From positions 3,348,001 to 3,412,000 of the forward strand of contig CAWJMN010000001.1 of NCBI GenBank assembly GCA_963844055.1: a DNA stretch of 64,000 nt, in the 5' to 3' direction. Within the stretch, counting starts at the first letter, position 1. Each line of letters opens with the position of its first letter. The notes under the pieces were generated by a model that saw only the letters and a list, made by a program, of their open reading frames with translations, did not search any database and was not told the origin of the DNA. The position numbers and the translations under genes are program-made. The DNA is from CAWJMN01 sp963844055 (GTDB taxonomy: Bacteria > Planctomycetota > Planctomycetia > Pirellulales > Pirellulaceae). This document shows, piece by piece, positions 1 through 8,683 of this stretch.

Positions 1-3000
1 CGTCCCTGAGCATCGCGGGCAAGGCCGCACGAATAATCATGCCCGCCCGTTGAAGTGGGCATGACGTTGGAAAAGCACTCATGAAAATCCGCTTCGCCAT
101 CGCCGTTGCGATCATGCAAGATCGAGATCTGATCCCGCCCCAGCACATACAGCGTGTTGTCGACCATCTGCATCCCTAGCGCCTGATGGATGCCCGATGC
201 AAAACGTTTCCACTGCACTTTCTTCAAGTCTTCATCCAGCCCCGTCACGCGCCACACATCGCCGGTCATCGTGCAGAGGTAAGCGGTTCCATCTTTGGCA
301 AAGACATGGTCGCCAAAAAAGAATAAGGCGTTCCAAGGATTCTCTTGCGGGAAAGGAATCGTATCGGTCGCATAAGGCTGCCCCGTACCAAGCTTCCCTT
401 CCGTCACCAGGACCTGCGGCCATTGCGGTGCGGCCTTAGCAATTTGATCTTTCAGCGGATGACTAGCGGCAGGAGCCACAATCCGTTCAAACTTGCCATC
501 CTTCACCCATGGGGCATCCAGCATATCGACATCGCCCAAGCGATAGGCAAATGCAACACGATTTCCAAAGCGATAAAACCCTTTGTAAACAAACGGGACC
601 GCTGGCGCACTTCCCGCAGGCCGGGGCAGCATTTCCCCAGCAGCGATCAATCCATCCATAAAGCCATGCCGTACGGGCGAGAACTTCAGGAACTTTCCCT
701 TCCAAAGCGCCTCGTAGCAGAGCGTCTCGGGATTGAAGCAAACCGCCATCTCTCCGGCGTCGCCAAGCCGAACGCAAACGCCTTTTGGCACTTCAACTCC
801 GGGCGCATGAAACACGCCGCTCATCACCGTCCCTAGGTCGGTGTCATTCCAGCGGCCATCTGCCCAGCCCGCTTCATTTTGGTTTCCCCAGTGCCCCAGC
901 TTGCCGCCATCCAGCCCTGGAAAGGCCGCGATCATCGTAGGGCGTGGCGATAATTGCCGAAAGAACAAGGCTTCCTTCCGATAGAAGTCATAAATCCGAT
1001 CTCGATTGACTGGGTTGGTGGAAACCGGCCAATCCTCGGGATTGAGCGGCTTCTTCTCGTAAGGAAATTCTGCCAAGTGCTGTTCGGGGCGGACAAGATC
1101 TTCCAGCCCGGTCGTCTTCCCTAGCTCCATCAAGAATCGCACAACGTCATAGCGTTGCTCGACGGTCATGGCCGTCGCCAATCCATCTGGCATGAGCGTT
1201 CCAACTTCGCGCTGATCTTCAATGACCTCTTTGATCACGGTTACCGATTGCTGCGTTGCCGGATCAAACAACTGAAACTGCGTAGGAGTCTCTTCTCGCT
1301 TATACCCCTGCAAAAAACGTCCATCCTCCAACAGCACCCGCCAAGCCGTGTGTTCAGGTTTCACCACGCGCTTGGGCCACAGGAAAGATTCGACAATCTC
1401 TTCCGGCTTCAGTCGTTTAGAAGCATCCGTCAAAGCAGGTCCAACTGCTCCCCCTTGCTTGCCCACCAAATGGCAATTCACACAGGCGAATTTGGCCGAA
1501 CTAAAAACGCGGGCACCTCGCTGCGCATTGCCATGCTTGCCAGCCCCTTCCAAAACTTCGCTCACAAGCTTCGGACTATATTCCAGGGGGACAGGAATAG
1601 AAACCGGCACCGCCTCAGGAACGGCTACTGCTGCGGCCCCCACGCGTTTCGCTGGCAACTTCAGCGAACCTTTGGGGCTAACTTCCGGCGTCTTTCCCCC
1701 ATCCAGCACCCACAGCCCCAGCGTCGTTCCATCTGCAACGGGCAGCTCACTACTTGGCATACGAACCTGACGAATCCCCGAGGAAATCCGAACCCAAGCC
1801 AACTCGCCCGCACAATCAAAATCTCCCTCGACCAAACGACCTAGCGCAAAGTTCCCTTCAATCGGCGCCCCATTTCGTGAGGCGACCTCTTGTGATGCCA
1901 CTTCTTTGCCATCCACGAACAATCGAACATGCTTTGCATCGAACTGCATCGCCAGTTCATGCCATTTATCATCCGTCACCACAACTTTCGAATGCACATG
2001 ATCGGGCGTGTAACCTGGCAAATAGGCGGTCAGCACTCCAGAACCTGCCACACTAAAAAGTTCCCAGTGCCGGGCAGAGGCCTTCGTCTCATTCGCAGCA
2101 AAGATGTTGTAAGTTTCGCTCCGCGCTACTTTCACGCGGCATTCCAGCGTCAACGGTGGATTGCGAAAACCCTCATTCCCCGCGACCAGCCAGCCGGGCG
2201 TACTTGCCGGCGTCGTCGCCTGCACTGCCGGCTTTTGAGCCATTGGAACTGGCGTACGTGGCTTGGGGCGATCGCCTGCTGGCTCTCCCTTGAGCTGTTT
2301 CACGAGCCATTTCAGTCCGTCCAAGTTATCCAGCAAGCGTTCCTCGGCATCATCTTGAGTGTGACCCAAAATTCCGATCGGACCACGATAGCCGCTATCC
2401 CGAACGACCTTGAGCAACTCCAGATCAAGCTCTCCTTGGCCCAGTGGCAAGATCTTTTGGCCGCGGCGTTCGCCATCGGGCATCATGCCATTGAGATTGA
2501 GAACATAAAGATGCGGCAGCATCCGCTTGAGCAGTGCCGGAAAGTTCGCCAAATGATCGTGGCCATGATGCTGGTTGTAAACGATTCCTACATTCGGCAA
2601 CTTCAGCGCTTCGATGATGGCAATCTGGTTGTCGGGCTCACCAAACCAGCCACCATGATTATAAAGGGCTACCTTGCAACCGATCTTGGCTGCCTCTTCG
2701 GCGATCGGCCGAATGCGAGCCGCTTCCGCCGCAATCCTGGCTTGGCGTTCTTGTTCGTTGGCCGTTGGTCCGCCCCCTCCCGTAACCCACAATTGCGTTT
2801 GAATCTTGTGCCGCTTCAGCACTTCCAAAATGCCGCGTGCCTCATCATTCATGGCCCCAGGAAACCACCACGCGGTTAGCTCCACATGGTGTTTTTGGAG
2901 TGCCTCTATCTCGGCATCAAACGTGGGAATGTGTTCCGCTCGATAATCGTAAGCGAACTTGCTGAACTTCAACTTTTCCAGCATGGCCGCCCGCTCTTCG

Positions 3001-3176
3001 GGACCACGGCGTTTGGAGTCAAAGGGAACAATGCACCAAGCCACCAGGTTCTCATCCGCAAACAGCTCTAGCCCCTGCGGCGCAACAACGGGCTTCACAG
3101 GCTCGGCCCCTTGCGCAATCGAAAAACCAAGTAGGCACGCAAGCGCCACGAGCGATCCCCAAGATACCAAACGCAT
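1..3176 (-). CDS. Secreted TIM-barrel / LamG / heme / beta-propeller protein (C-terminus off the window)
   Basis: About 1,058 residues are present; the open frame runs off the left edge without a stop. From the ATG at 3176: signal peptide (about 1-25, cut near SIAQG-AEP); an AP-endonuclease-2/xylose-isomerase-like TIM barrel (about 40-270, with QLWVTGGGGPT, ALYNHGGWFGEPD and NQHHGHDHL); a LamG-like jelly roll (about 320-460, LFVDGKEVA); a c-type heme domain with CVNCH at 565-569 followed by the GPALTDASKRL and LMPDGLATAMT pattern of the planctomycetal TIGR02603-type heme domain; then a large region ending in propeller-like repeats (DGTAYLCTMTGDVWRVTG). Such proteins are exported and thought to act in polysaccharide or sugar oxidation, but the substrate is unknown. 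It is divergent from another TIM-barrel gene at 3467. Start supported by the signal peptide; all plus-strand ORFs opposite it are shadows. Confidence 0.9.
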   Translation of the reverse strand, partial: MRLVSWGSLVALACLLGFSIAQGAEPVKPVVAPQGLELFADENLVAWCIVPFDSKRRGPEERAAMLEKLKFSKFAYDYRAEHIPTFDAEIEALQKHHVELTAWWFPGAMNDEARGILEVLKRHKIQTQLWVTGGGGPTANEQERQARIAAEAARIRPIAEEAAKIGCKVALYNHGGWFGEPDNQIAIIEALKLPNVGIVYNQHHGHDHLANFPALLKRMLPHLYVLNLNGMMPDGERRGQKILPLGQGELDLELLKVVRDSGYRGPIGILGHTQDDAEERLLDNLDGLKWLVKQLKGEPAGDRPKPRTPVPMAQKPAVQATTPASTPGWLVAGNEGFRNPPLTLECRVKVARSETYNIFAANETKASARHWELFSVAGSGVLTAYLPGYTPDHVHSKVVVTDDKWHELAMQFDAKHVRLFVDGKEVASQEVASRNGAPIEGNFALGRLVEGDFDCAGELAWVRISSGIRQVRMPSSELPVADGTTLGLWVLDGGKTPEVSPKGSLKLPAKRVGAAAVAVPEAVPVSIPVPLEYSPKLVSEVLEGAGKHGNAQRGARVFSSAKFACVNCHLVGKQGGAVGPALTDASKRLKPEEIVESFLWPKRVVKPEHTAWRVLLEDGRFLQGYKREETPTQFQLFDPATQQSVTVIKEVIEDQREVGTLMPDGLATAMTVEQRYDVVRFLMELGKTTGLEDLVRPEQHLAEFPYEKKPLNPEDWPVSTNPVNRDRIYDFYRKEALFFRQLSPRPTMIAAFPGLDGGKLGHWGNQNEAGWADGRWNDTDLGTVMSGVFHAPGVEVPKGVCVRLGDAGEMAVCFNPETLCYEALWKGKFLKFSPVRHGFMDGLIAAGEMLPRPAGSAPAVPFVYKGFYRFGNRVAFAYRLGDVDMLDAPWVKDGKFERIVAPAASHPLKDQIAKAAPQWPQVLVTEGKLGTGQPYATDTIPFPQENPWNALFFFGDHVFAKDGTAYLCTMTGDVWRVTGLDEDLKKVQWKRFASGIHQALGMQMVDNTLYVLGRDQISILHDRNGDGEADFHECFSNVMPTSTGGHDYSCGLARDAQG

Positions 3177-3466
3177 ATTCACGATTCCTTTGGGAGAGAT
3201 ACTTCCTACCAACCCCTTGCAGCGAGAACTTCCTAGTCGCAGGGGAGGCTAGGGGAGGGCCGCAAATGGCAAGCGCCCAATCCTAATCTTTTTTGCGTGC
3301 CATCTCGACATCCCCCGACCACAAATCTCTTAAAACCACACCGAAAACCGAGCGGTTTTGCTTGCGAAATCCCATCGAAACGCCTTAAGATAATCTTGTC
3401 CGTTATGCGGTGCCTGCGCGATTGGTTTCCTATTCAGCTTCACCTTCCCCTGCCAAACAACCAACC

Positions 3467-4396
3467 ATGAACCATCCTTCCCAAACGACTTCCGACTCTC
3501 GTCGTCAATTCCTTGCTTCCAGTGCTGCCGCAGTGGGCGGCGCGATGATTACCCAGGCCACCCTGATGAGCACTACACCTGCGGCCAGCTTGGCCGCCGA
3601 CGAAAAGCCCAAGAGCAGCAAGTACAAGAAGGCCGTCAAAATTGGCATGGTTCAGGCTGGCAATTCGCTGATGGAAAAGTTCAAGCTCCTGGCCGATCTC
3701 GGCTTTGACGGCATCGAACTCGACAGCCCCGGCGGCGCTTCGGCCGAAGAGGTCCAAAAGTGCATCGCGGAGACCGGTCTCAAGGTTCCTGGCGTTGTCG
3801 ATTCCGTTCACTGGAAGGATTGCCTTTCCGATCCAAGCGCAGAGGTTCGCGCCAAGGGGGTCGCTGCCTTGGAAGAAGCCTTGAAGATGTGCAAGGCCTA
3901 TGGCGGCACAAGCTGCCTGCTGGTTCCTGGCCGCGTAACCAAGGAAGTCACCCATGAACAAGCCTTCGAACGCAGCGTTGCCGAAATCAAGAAGGTCCTT
4001 CCATTGGCTGAAAAGCTCAATATCGAAATCCTGATCGAGAACGTCTGGAACGACTTCTTGACCGACCCCAAAGAGATGGCCCGATTCATCGACGCTTGCG
4101 AATCCAAGCTGGTCGGCGCTCATTTCGATATCGGCAACACCATTCGCTATTCGCCCTCGCACGAATGGATTCCCATCCTCGGCCACCGCATCAAAAAGCT
4201 CGACATCAAGGACTTCAAAAAGGGAGAGAAGGGCTTTGGTGCCAAGCTGATGGAAGGGGATGTCGATTGGCCGCAGTGCATGCGTGAACTAGAAAAGATC
4301 GGCTACACCGGCTGGGGGACGGCCGAAATCCAAGGGGGTGGCCGAGAATGGCTCACCGATGTCGCCGCCCGCATGGACAAGATCTTTGCCAGCTAA
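3467..4396 (+). CDS. Tat-exported sugar phosphate isomerase/epimerase-like TIM barrel
   Basis: 309 residues from the ATG at 3467. I prefer this start to the in-frame GTG at 3410 because it puts a twin-arginine signal (SRRQFLASSAAAVGGAM) at residues 11-27. The mature part is an AP-endonuclease-2/xylose-isomerase-like barrel: KIGMVQAG (strand 1), FDGIELDSPG, IEILIENVWNDF, GAHFDIGNT and KKLDIKDF carry the metal-ligand Glu, His and Asp positions of the family, and GYTGWGTAEIQGGG closes the barrel. Planctomycetes have many exported paralogues whose substrates are mostly unknown, so isomerisation or epimerisation of a sugar is inferred from the fold only. A GC-rich hairpin follows at 4422. It is divergent from the TIM-barrel fusion at 1-3176, with about 290 bp between them for both promoters. 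Confidence 0.88.
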   Translation: MNHPSQTTSDSRRQFLASSAAAVGGAMITQATLMSTTPAASLAADEKPKSSKYKKAVKIGMVQAGNSLMEKFKLLADLGFDGIELDSPGGASAEEVQKCIAETGLKVPGVVDSVHWKDCLSDPSAEVRAKGVAALEEALKMCKAYGGTSCLLVPGRVTKEVTHEQAFERSVAEIKKVLPLAEKLNIEILIENVWNDFLTDPKEMARFIDACESKLVGAHFDIGNTIRYSPSHEWIPILGHRIKKLDIKDFKKGEKGFGAKLMEGDVDWPQCMRELEKIGYTGWGTAEIQGGGREWLTDVAARMDKIFAS

Positions 4397-4421
4397 TCGC
4401 TGTTTGTAATTTTTGAAAACC

Positions 4422-4447
4422 GGCGTGGGCTTGGTCCCACGCCTCCA
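4422..4447 (+). terminator. Hairpin after the isomerase gene
   Basis: A perfect 8-bp inverted repeat GGCGTGGG / CCCACGCC with a 6-nt loop lies 26 bp after the stop at 4396 and before the next start. The following T-run is weak (TCCACCTTTT), so it may be an imperfect intrinsic terminator or attenuator before the membrane-protein pair. Confidence 0.55.
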
Positions 4448-4467
4448 CCTTTTATGGTTCGATGACC

Positions 4468-5094
4468 ATGGCCACCGAAGAAGCGAATTACGTCAACCCT
4501 TACGCTGCCACCGTTGTCGAGCAGCCAGTAAATGCCGCCCCGGCTTTGGGAGGCCTCAATGGGCTGTGGCGTAAGGGGAACTTGATCGTCGTCCATCCGT
4601 TCGGTGAGATGCCCCCCATCTGCGTCAGGACGGGGGCAGCCGGCTTCAAGTCGGTCAAGCAAAAGTTGGAATGGCGTCCTGCCTGGGTTTACCTAGGACT
4701 ACTCGGCGGCCTGATTCCCTTGGTGATCCTGTCGATGCTCCTTACCCGTCGTAGAACTCTAATCCCCTGGCTCTCCGAAGAAGCCTACGCTCGTCGGCGT
4801 CGCTTCTTGAATCTGGCCTGGGGAGCGGCGCTGTTGGGCTTGGGCATGATTGCACTTTGCATCACGCTGGCGGCTGGTCTTCCCGATTTAATTCCTGTCG
4901 CACTTCGGGATGGAGTGTATGCGACGCTGGCGATCGGCGGCACGGTTGCCATCCTGGCAGGAATCCTAATCGGCAACTTTTCTTCGCCGATCCTCAAGGC
5001 AAAATTGATCCACGAACAGTACTCGCTGATGGCGGGTGCCAATGAGGAGTTTCTGAAGTACCTCGAAGAGTTTCCTTATCCGCTACCGCAATAG
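4468..5094 (+). CDS. NPYA-family four-helix membrane protein (first of tandem pair)
   Basis: About 208 residues from the ATG at 4468 (an in-frame ATG at 4462 is equally possible). Visible parts: an N-terminal YVNPYAAT motif, a cytosolic LWRKGNLIVV...PPICVRTG segment with one conserved Cys, two hydrophobic pairs (WVYLGLLGGLIPLVILSMLL; FLNLAWGAALLGLGMIALCI; a third block around YATLAIGGTVAILAGILI), and a C-terminal LMAGANEEFLKYLEEFP motif. The next gene and the one at 29531-30181 share the same order of motifs, so this is a family of at least three in the window. No enzymatic signature is visible; function unknown. Spacing to the next gene is only 12 bp, so the two are probably co-transcribed. 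Confidence 0.8.
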   Translation: MATEEANYVNPYAATVVEQPVNAAPALGGLNGLWRKGNLIVVHPFGEMPPICVRTGAAGFKSVKQKLEWRPAWVYLGLLGGLIPLVILSMLLTRRRTLIPWLSEEAYARRRRFLNLAWGAALLGLGMIALCITLAAGLPDLIPVALRDGVYATLAIGGTVAILAGILIGNFSSPILKAKLIHEQYSLMAGANEEFLKYLEEFPYPLPQ

Positions 5095-5106
5095 TGCTTC
5101 AATCGC

Positions 5107-5775
5107 ATGGACCCACATGTACCTCCTGAAGCCAACATCAACCCCTACGCTGCGCCATCAGAACTGGAGGCCGAGGACGAGTCCACGCTTGACCTGCGCC
5201 AGTTCTTGCGAGCTCAAGGGGGCCTGTGGCGTGATGGCAGGCTTCTCGTCATTCGCCGTGGTACGGTCCTGCCGCCGATCTGCGTGAAGACCGGGGTTCC
5301 CGCAACACGACGAATATCGGTTGCTTTGCGAGAGGAATCGCTTCTGCCCATTCTGGGCTTCATGCTGGGGTGCGTGCCGGGCTGGTACCTGTTCACATTT
5401 CTGCAAGAGCGAAGAATCCTGCGACTGTCGATCTGCGACTCCGCCTATCGCGAACTTCGCTACCTTGCCATTCAAGGGCTCATCGCCCTCTTCTTTGGCT
5501 CGGTCTCGCTGGCGGTCGGCTGGAACCTTTGGCAACCCTGGAAAGACGAGCCTTCGTTCCAGCTATACCCCATCTTCTTTTTGCTGGGCCTGCTCCTTTT
5601 CGTGGGCGGCGTCGCCAAGCTCGTCTCGTCCGGCCAACCCTTAACCACGCACCGCTTCACCGTGCACTACACATCAGTCAACGGTGCCGGCGAAGCATTT
5701 CTGCAACAACTGCCCGAGATGCCCAACCTCGAAAACCTCTCCGCCGTAACCCCACCCAGCCCTCCGGCCCCCTAA
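5107..5775 (+). CDS. NPYA-family membrane protein (second of tandem pair)
   Basis: 222 residues. Starts 12 bp after its paralogue's stop. It has NINPYAAPSE near the N-terminus, GGLWRDGRLLVIRRG, LPPICVKTGVPA with the conserved Cys, then transmembrane segments (LLPILGFMLGCVPGWYLFTF; LIALFFGSVSLAVGW; LYPIFFLLGLLLFVGGVAKL) and a C-terminal VNGAGEAFLQQLPEMP motif. It differs from the upstream copy mainly in the N-terminal linker, so the pair looks like an old tandem duplication. The N-terminal soluble module and short C-terminal tail probably face the cytoplasm, with a membrane block between. Function unknown; no catalytic motif seen. Confidence 0.8.
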   Translation: MDPHVPPEANINPYAAPSELEAEDESTLDLRQFLRAQGGLWRDGRLLVIRRGTVLPPICVKTGVPATRRISVALREESLLPILGFMLGCVPGWYLFTFLQERRILRLSICDSAYRELRYLAIQGLIALFFGSVSLAVGWNLWQPWKDEPSFQLYPIFFLLGLLLFVGGVAKLVSSGQPLTTHRFTVHYTSVNGAGEAFLQQLPEMPNLENLSAVTPPSPPAP

Positions 5776-5872
5776 GAGCCCGCGATTTAGACTTTCCGCC
5801 TAACTAGCTCGCGTGGCAAGCATCACGCCTACTCGCTCAGCGGACTTGCATTATGCAACAGTTATTCGCGCA

Positions 5873-6283
5873 TTACGTCTCTTCGTACGGCCGCACCTGA
5901 TACAACGACAGACGATTTCCCAGGCAATCGCGAATAGCCGTTTGGCGTCCATTTACCAACTCGTGAATACCTCCGTCTGTTTCAATACCTTCTTGAGTCA
6001 ATCTAGAAAGCATTGAATCCGCGTCGCTAATTGGAAGACTAACAAAATAACAACCCCGACCTGCCTGTCGACCGATCAGCTGCCTTGAACTCTCGTCCCG
6101 AGGTTTCTCCAGGTGAATTGCAAAGGGAAACGCAGGGTCAATATACGTAAGATAAACAAGGCGACCGCCATCAATCATGTCGGTATCTCTTTCGACATGA
6201 AATAACCCTAGTCGATGGCAGTAAAAGTCAATAACCTTATCGTAATCGTCCACAAGCAAAAACACGTACACTAATGCGCGCAT
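5873..6283 (-). CDS. VOC (glyoxalase/bleomycin-resistance/dioxygenase fold) protein
   Basis: 136 residues, one full vicinal-oxygen-chelate unit pair. Signs of the fold are the two beta-alpha-beta-beta-beta halves: ALVYVFLLVDDYDKVIDFY...LGLFHVERD, then IHLEKP, and the second half GCYFVSLPISDADSMLSRL...GIETDGG...IRDCLGNRLSLYQ. Family members bind a metal and act as glyoxalases, epimerases, dioxygenases or resistance proteins; the substrate cannot be read from sequence. The canonical ligand positions are only partly kept (the first-strand His is replaced by Tyr), so a binding rather than catalytic role is possible. It lies alone in an AT-richer patch and is on the same strand as the secreted protein at 6369-7202. 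Confidence 0.8.
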   Translation of the reverse strand: MRALVYVFLLVDDYDKVIDFYCHRLGLFHVERDTDMIDGGRLVYLTYIDPAFPFAIHLEKPRDESSRQLIGRQAGRGCYFVSLPISDADSMLSRLTQEGIETDGGIHELVNGRQTAIRDCLGNRLSLYQVRPYEET

Positions 6284-6368
6284 ACGATACTCCTATTGCC
6301 CCACGACCTTCGGCAAAATGCATCGTCCAGCCGAGAACGTTGCACCCAAACGCCATCTTTCGAACGGG

Positions 6369-7202
6369 CTATTTAGAGAGTGCTGTTCCATTGACGACCA
6401 CAATCGGCAGCAAACGCTGGGTTGTCTTTTTCCCAACTAAATCTTCCACTTCAAGCTGCAAAACATACTCTCCGTCTCGATTTAAAAAGGCGCCGATCTT
6501 TGCGGAAGTCGATCCACCTTCGGGGGCAATTAACTCTGAACTCGCATTCCTACTTTCTTTCCCGACAACTTTTTTGTTCTTGTCTAGCACCTTGAGCTTC
6601 ATGCCGACCTTCCATTTTCCATCTATAATTTCGGCGTTGTGAATAACAAAGTGCACATACACCCCTTCACCTGCGTTGAAACACATTCCAGCGGGGTATG
6701 CCCCTTGCGCGTCTTTGGCTAAAACGACGCTGCCAATCTCGAAAAAGTCATTGGCCAGTATTTCAAACGCCACCATTTCTTCGGTGGCGGTTTTGCTCTG
6801 CAAATCTGAAACCACAACTCTCATCCAATAATTCCCTGAACTCAGCGTTTTGGGAATTGGAAAAGTATTCGACATTTTTGCACTATTGGTACCTAAGCTG
6901 AGTGGGACAATTTGATCGCCCGATGAACGAGTTAGCAAAAGCTGCTTGCTACTATTCAAAAGATCAAGCTGCACCGAATATTTCATATCTCCATCTGGCG
7001 TAAGCTCTAAACCACTGATCTGAACTGCTAAATCAATCGATTCACCAGAGAGAATCTTTTTGGGACGCTGCGTCCCGCCGACACCGTACGTGAAACTAGT
7101 CGTTACAGCTAGATTTCGCTCTGCACCCGACAAATTCCTTGGCGTTAAACTACCCAAAAGGCAAAGAGCGACTGCAACACCAACTAAGACATTCTGATTC
7201 AT
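6369..7202 (-). CDS. Secreted protein of unknown function, beta-rich
   Basis: 277 residues with a signal peptide (VLVGVAVALCLLGSLTPRNLSGA) and no recognised domain. The ATG at 7202 has a GGGAG ribosome site 7 bp upstream. The mature part alternates short hydrophobic strands and turns (SIDLAVQISGLEL, YSVQLDLLNSS, YWMRVVVSDLQSKTATEEMVAFEIL, EGVYVHFVIHNAEI, GEYVLQLEVEDLVGKKT), which reads like two immunoglobulin-like or DUF-type beta sandwiches that handle presentation rather than catalysis. Base composition is more AT-rich than the core genes on either side. I do not recognise the family. Confidence 0.75.
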   Translation of the reverse strand: MNQNVLVGVAVALCLLGSLTPRNLSGAERNLAVTTSFTYGVGGTQRPKKILSGESIDLAVQISGLELTPDGDMKYSVQLDLLNSSKQLLLTRSSGDQIVPLSLGTNSAKMSNTFPIPKTLSSGNYWMRVVVSDLQSKTATEEMVAFEILANDFFEIGSVVLAKDAQGAYPAGMCFNAGEGVYVHFVIHNAEIIDGKWKVGMKLKVLDKNKKVVGKESRNASSELIAPEGGSTSAKIGAFLNRDGEYVLQLEVEDLVGKKTTQRLLPIVVVNGTALSK

Positions 7203-7352
7203 GGACTAACTCCCGTGTGCCCTTCACGCAATTCTTGCAACTTTAGCGATATCAAGTGACTCTAGAATCTGACGCCTTGTTACCGCCGAGATTAGCCAAG
7301 CTTGACGAGACCTTGGCGCTCGGCAGAACTACGATGAACAGGTAACAAAGCA

Positions 7353-7405
7353 TTGCCTCTCAGTGCAAGCATTGTTGATGCACTGACGCTCGCATTGTAA
7401 GGCAA
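7353..7405. repeat. Nested inverted repeat
   Basis: TTGCCT (7353-7358) pairs with AGGCAA (7400-7405), and inside it CAGTGCA (7361-7367) pairs with TGCACTG (7379-7385). The arms are asymmetric, so this may be an RNA structure in an untranslated region or a protein-binding site; no T-run follows. Confidence 0.45.
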
Positions 7406-7509
7406 CCGAGCAGAGCGTGTCACGATAGATTTATTCGGCTAACTGACGAGGCAGCTAATGCGGCTCGCAATATTCCCAGCAGCAAAGCTTCCGGTGATGT
7501 TCGCCTACG

Positions 7510-7537
7510 AAAAAAGCCCTGCTATAAACAGCAGGGC
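7510..7537 (-). terminator. Intrinsic terminator of the aminotransferase gene
   Basis: Read on the minus strand: GCCCTGCT, loop GTTTAT, AGCAGGGC, then six Ts. It sits about 40 bp after the aminotransferase stop at 7580. Confidence 0.85.
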
Positions 7538-7579
7538 CTTCCATCATAAACCAATTCCATCACCGGCCGCTTGGGCTGT

Positions 7580-8683
7580 TTAGCGTTTGGCCAGCTTTCG
7601 CAGGACCTCAATCCCACGTTCGATCGTCCGCTGCGAGGCCGCATAAGAAATGCGGAAGTGCGTATCTTGCTGGCTAAAGATGTTGCCCGGAATGATCAGC
7701 AAGTTATTCTTGATCGCTTCCGCAACAAACTCTGTCCCCGTTCCCCAGGGAACTTTGGGGAAGACATAAAACGCACCGCCCGGCGAAGCAATCTCAAACA
7801 AGTCCGAAAGACCGCCAATCAAAAGGTCGCGTCGCTTTTGATAACTCTCCACATACGGCGTGATGTCGACATCCATGGCCACAGCGCCTGCCCATTGCAC
7901 CGGCTGCGGCGCACAGACGAACGTGTACTGCTGCAACTTGATCATCGTTTCGATGATCTCCGACGGACCATGCACAAAACCCAGTCGCCAGCCGGTCATC
8001 GCGTGGCTCTTGCTAAAGCCATCGATCACGAGCGTCTGCGGGTTGTATTTGGCAGGCGAAATGAATTGCTGGTCGTAACAAAACGCGCGATAGATCTCGT
8101 CCGACAGCAAAATCACATTATGCTTTGCAGCCAATTCCGCCAAACCCTTGACCTCTTCCTCGCTGGCAATCGCGCCGGTCGGATTCGCCGGGCTATTCAG
8201 CAAGATCATCTTGGTCTTGGGAGTGATCGCTGCTTCGACCTTGTTCAGATCGATTTTGAAATCGGGATAGGTGTTGATGATCACCGGCACGCCGCCAGCC
8301 AGTTGCGTTAGCGAGGTGTACATCACAAAGTACGGATCAAACACGATCACTTCATCGCCTGGGTTAACCAGCGACAACATCGCCAATGCCAAACCACCGC
8401 TGGTTCCGCTGCTGACGAAGACCTTGCGATCATCATGGCCGTACTCGGCCTGGATGGAGGCTTGCAGCTTGTCGCGCAATACCGGCATCCCTTGCGTGAG
8501 GGCGTAGCTATTCTTTCCTTGTTCAATCGCCTTGATGCAGGCAGCCTTGATCTCCGAAGGGACATCGAAGTCGGGCTGACCAATCGAAAGGTTGATCGGA
8601 TCCGTCATCTTCGCGGCCAAGTCGAAGACCTTACGAATGCCACTGCTATCAAACGCCTTGGTCCGGTCTGCAATCCAAGCCAT
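7580..8683 (-). CDS. PLP-dependent class I/II aminotransferase
   Basis: 367 residues from the ATG at 8683 (a GTG three codons upstream is the only alternative). It is a fold-type I aspartate-aminotransferase-family enzyme that transfers an amino group from an amino acid to a 2-oxo acid in the cytoplasm. Seen: the N-terminal LSIGQPDFDVP motif, the PLP-phosphate loop SSGTSGGLALAM, the NSPANPTGA motif carrying the conserved Asn, DEIYRAF (Asp that binds the pyridine N and Tyr), the Schiff-base Lys in SKSHAMTGWRLGF (about residue 225), and the C-terminal FRISYA with the carboxylate-binding Arg. The amino-acid specificity cannot be assigned; the single LSIGQPDF form is common among aspartate/tyrosine/aromatic transaminases of this lineage. 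Terminated at 7510. Confidence 0.93.
   Translation of the reverse strand: MAWIADRTKAFDSSGIRKVFDLAAKMTDPINLSIGQPDFDVPSEIKAACIKAIEQGKNSYALTQGMPVLRDKLQASIQAEYGHDDRKVFVSSGTSGGLALAMLSLVNPGDEVIVFDPYFVMYTSLTQLAGGVPVIINTYPDFKIDLNKVEAAITPKTKMILLNSPANPTGAIASEEEVKGLAELAAKHNVILLSDEIYRAFCYDQQFISPAKYNPQTLVIDGFSKSHAMTGWRLGFVHGPSEIIETMIKLQQYTFVCAPQPVQWAGAVAMDVDITPYVESYQKRRDLLIGGLSDLFEIASPGGAFYVFPKVPWGTGTEFVAEAIKNNLLIIPGNIFSQQDTHFRISYAASQRTIERGIEVLRKLAKR

Larger units (their letters stand above)
7203..7579. other. Intergenic region with nested inverted repeats
   Basis: No coding frame is convincing. The stretch holds an imperfect nested inverted repeat at 7353-7405 and, near its right end, the aminotransferase terminator at 7510-7537. 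The promoter of the secreted protein transcribed leftward from 7202 should also lie here, but I could not pick -35/-10 boxes with confidence. Confidence 0.6.

Noticed and set aside
345..2879. Several long plus-strand ORFs (for example 345-836, 1155-1844, 1929-2879).
   Set aside because: They are antisense to the open minus-strand frame of the TIM-barrel/heme protein, which has clear domains; the plus ORFs have no protein-like pattern.
7571..8311. Plus-strand ORF of 246 codons.
   Set aside because: Shadow of the aminotransferase on the minus strand, whose active-site motifs are plain.
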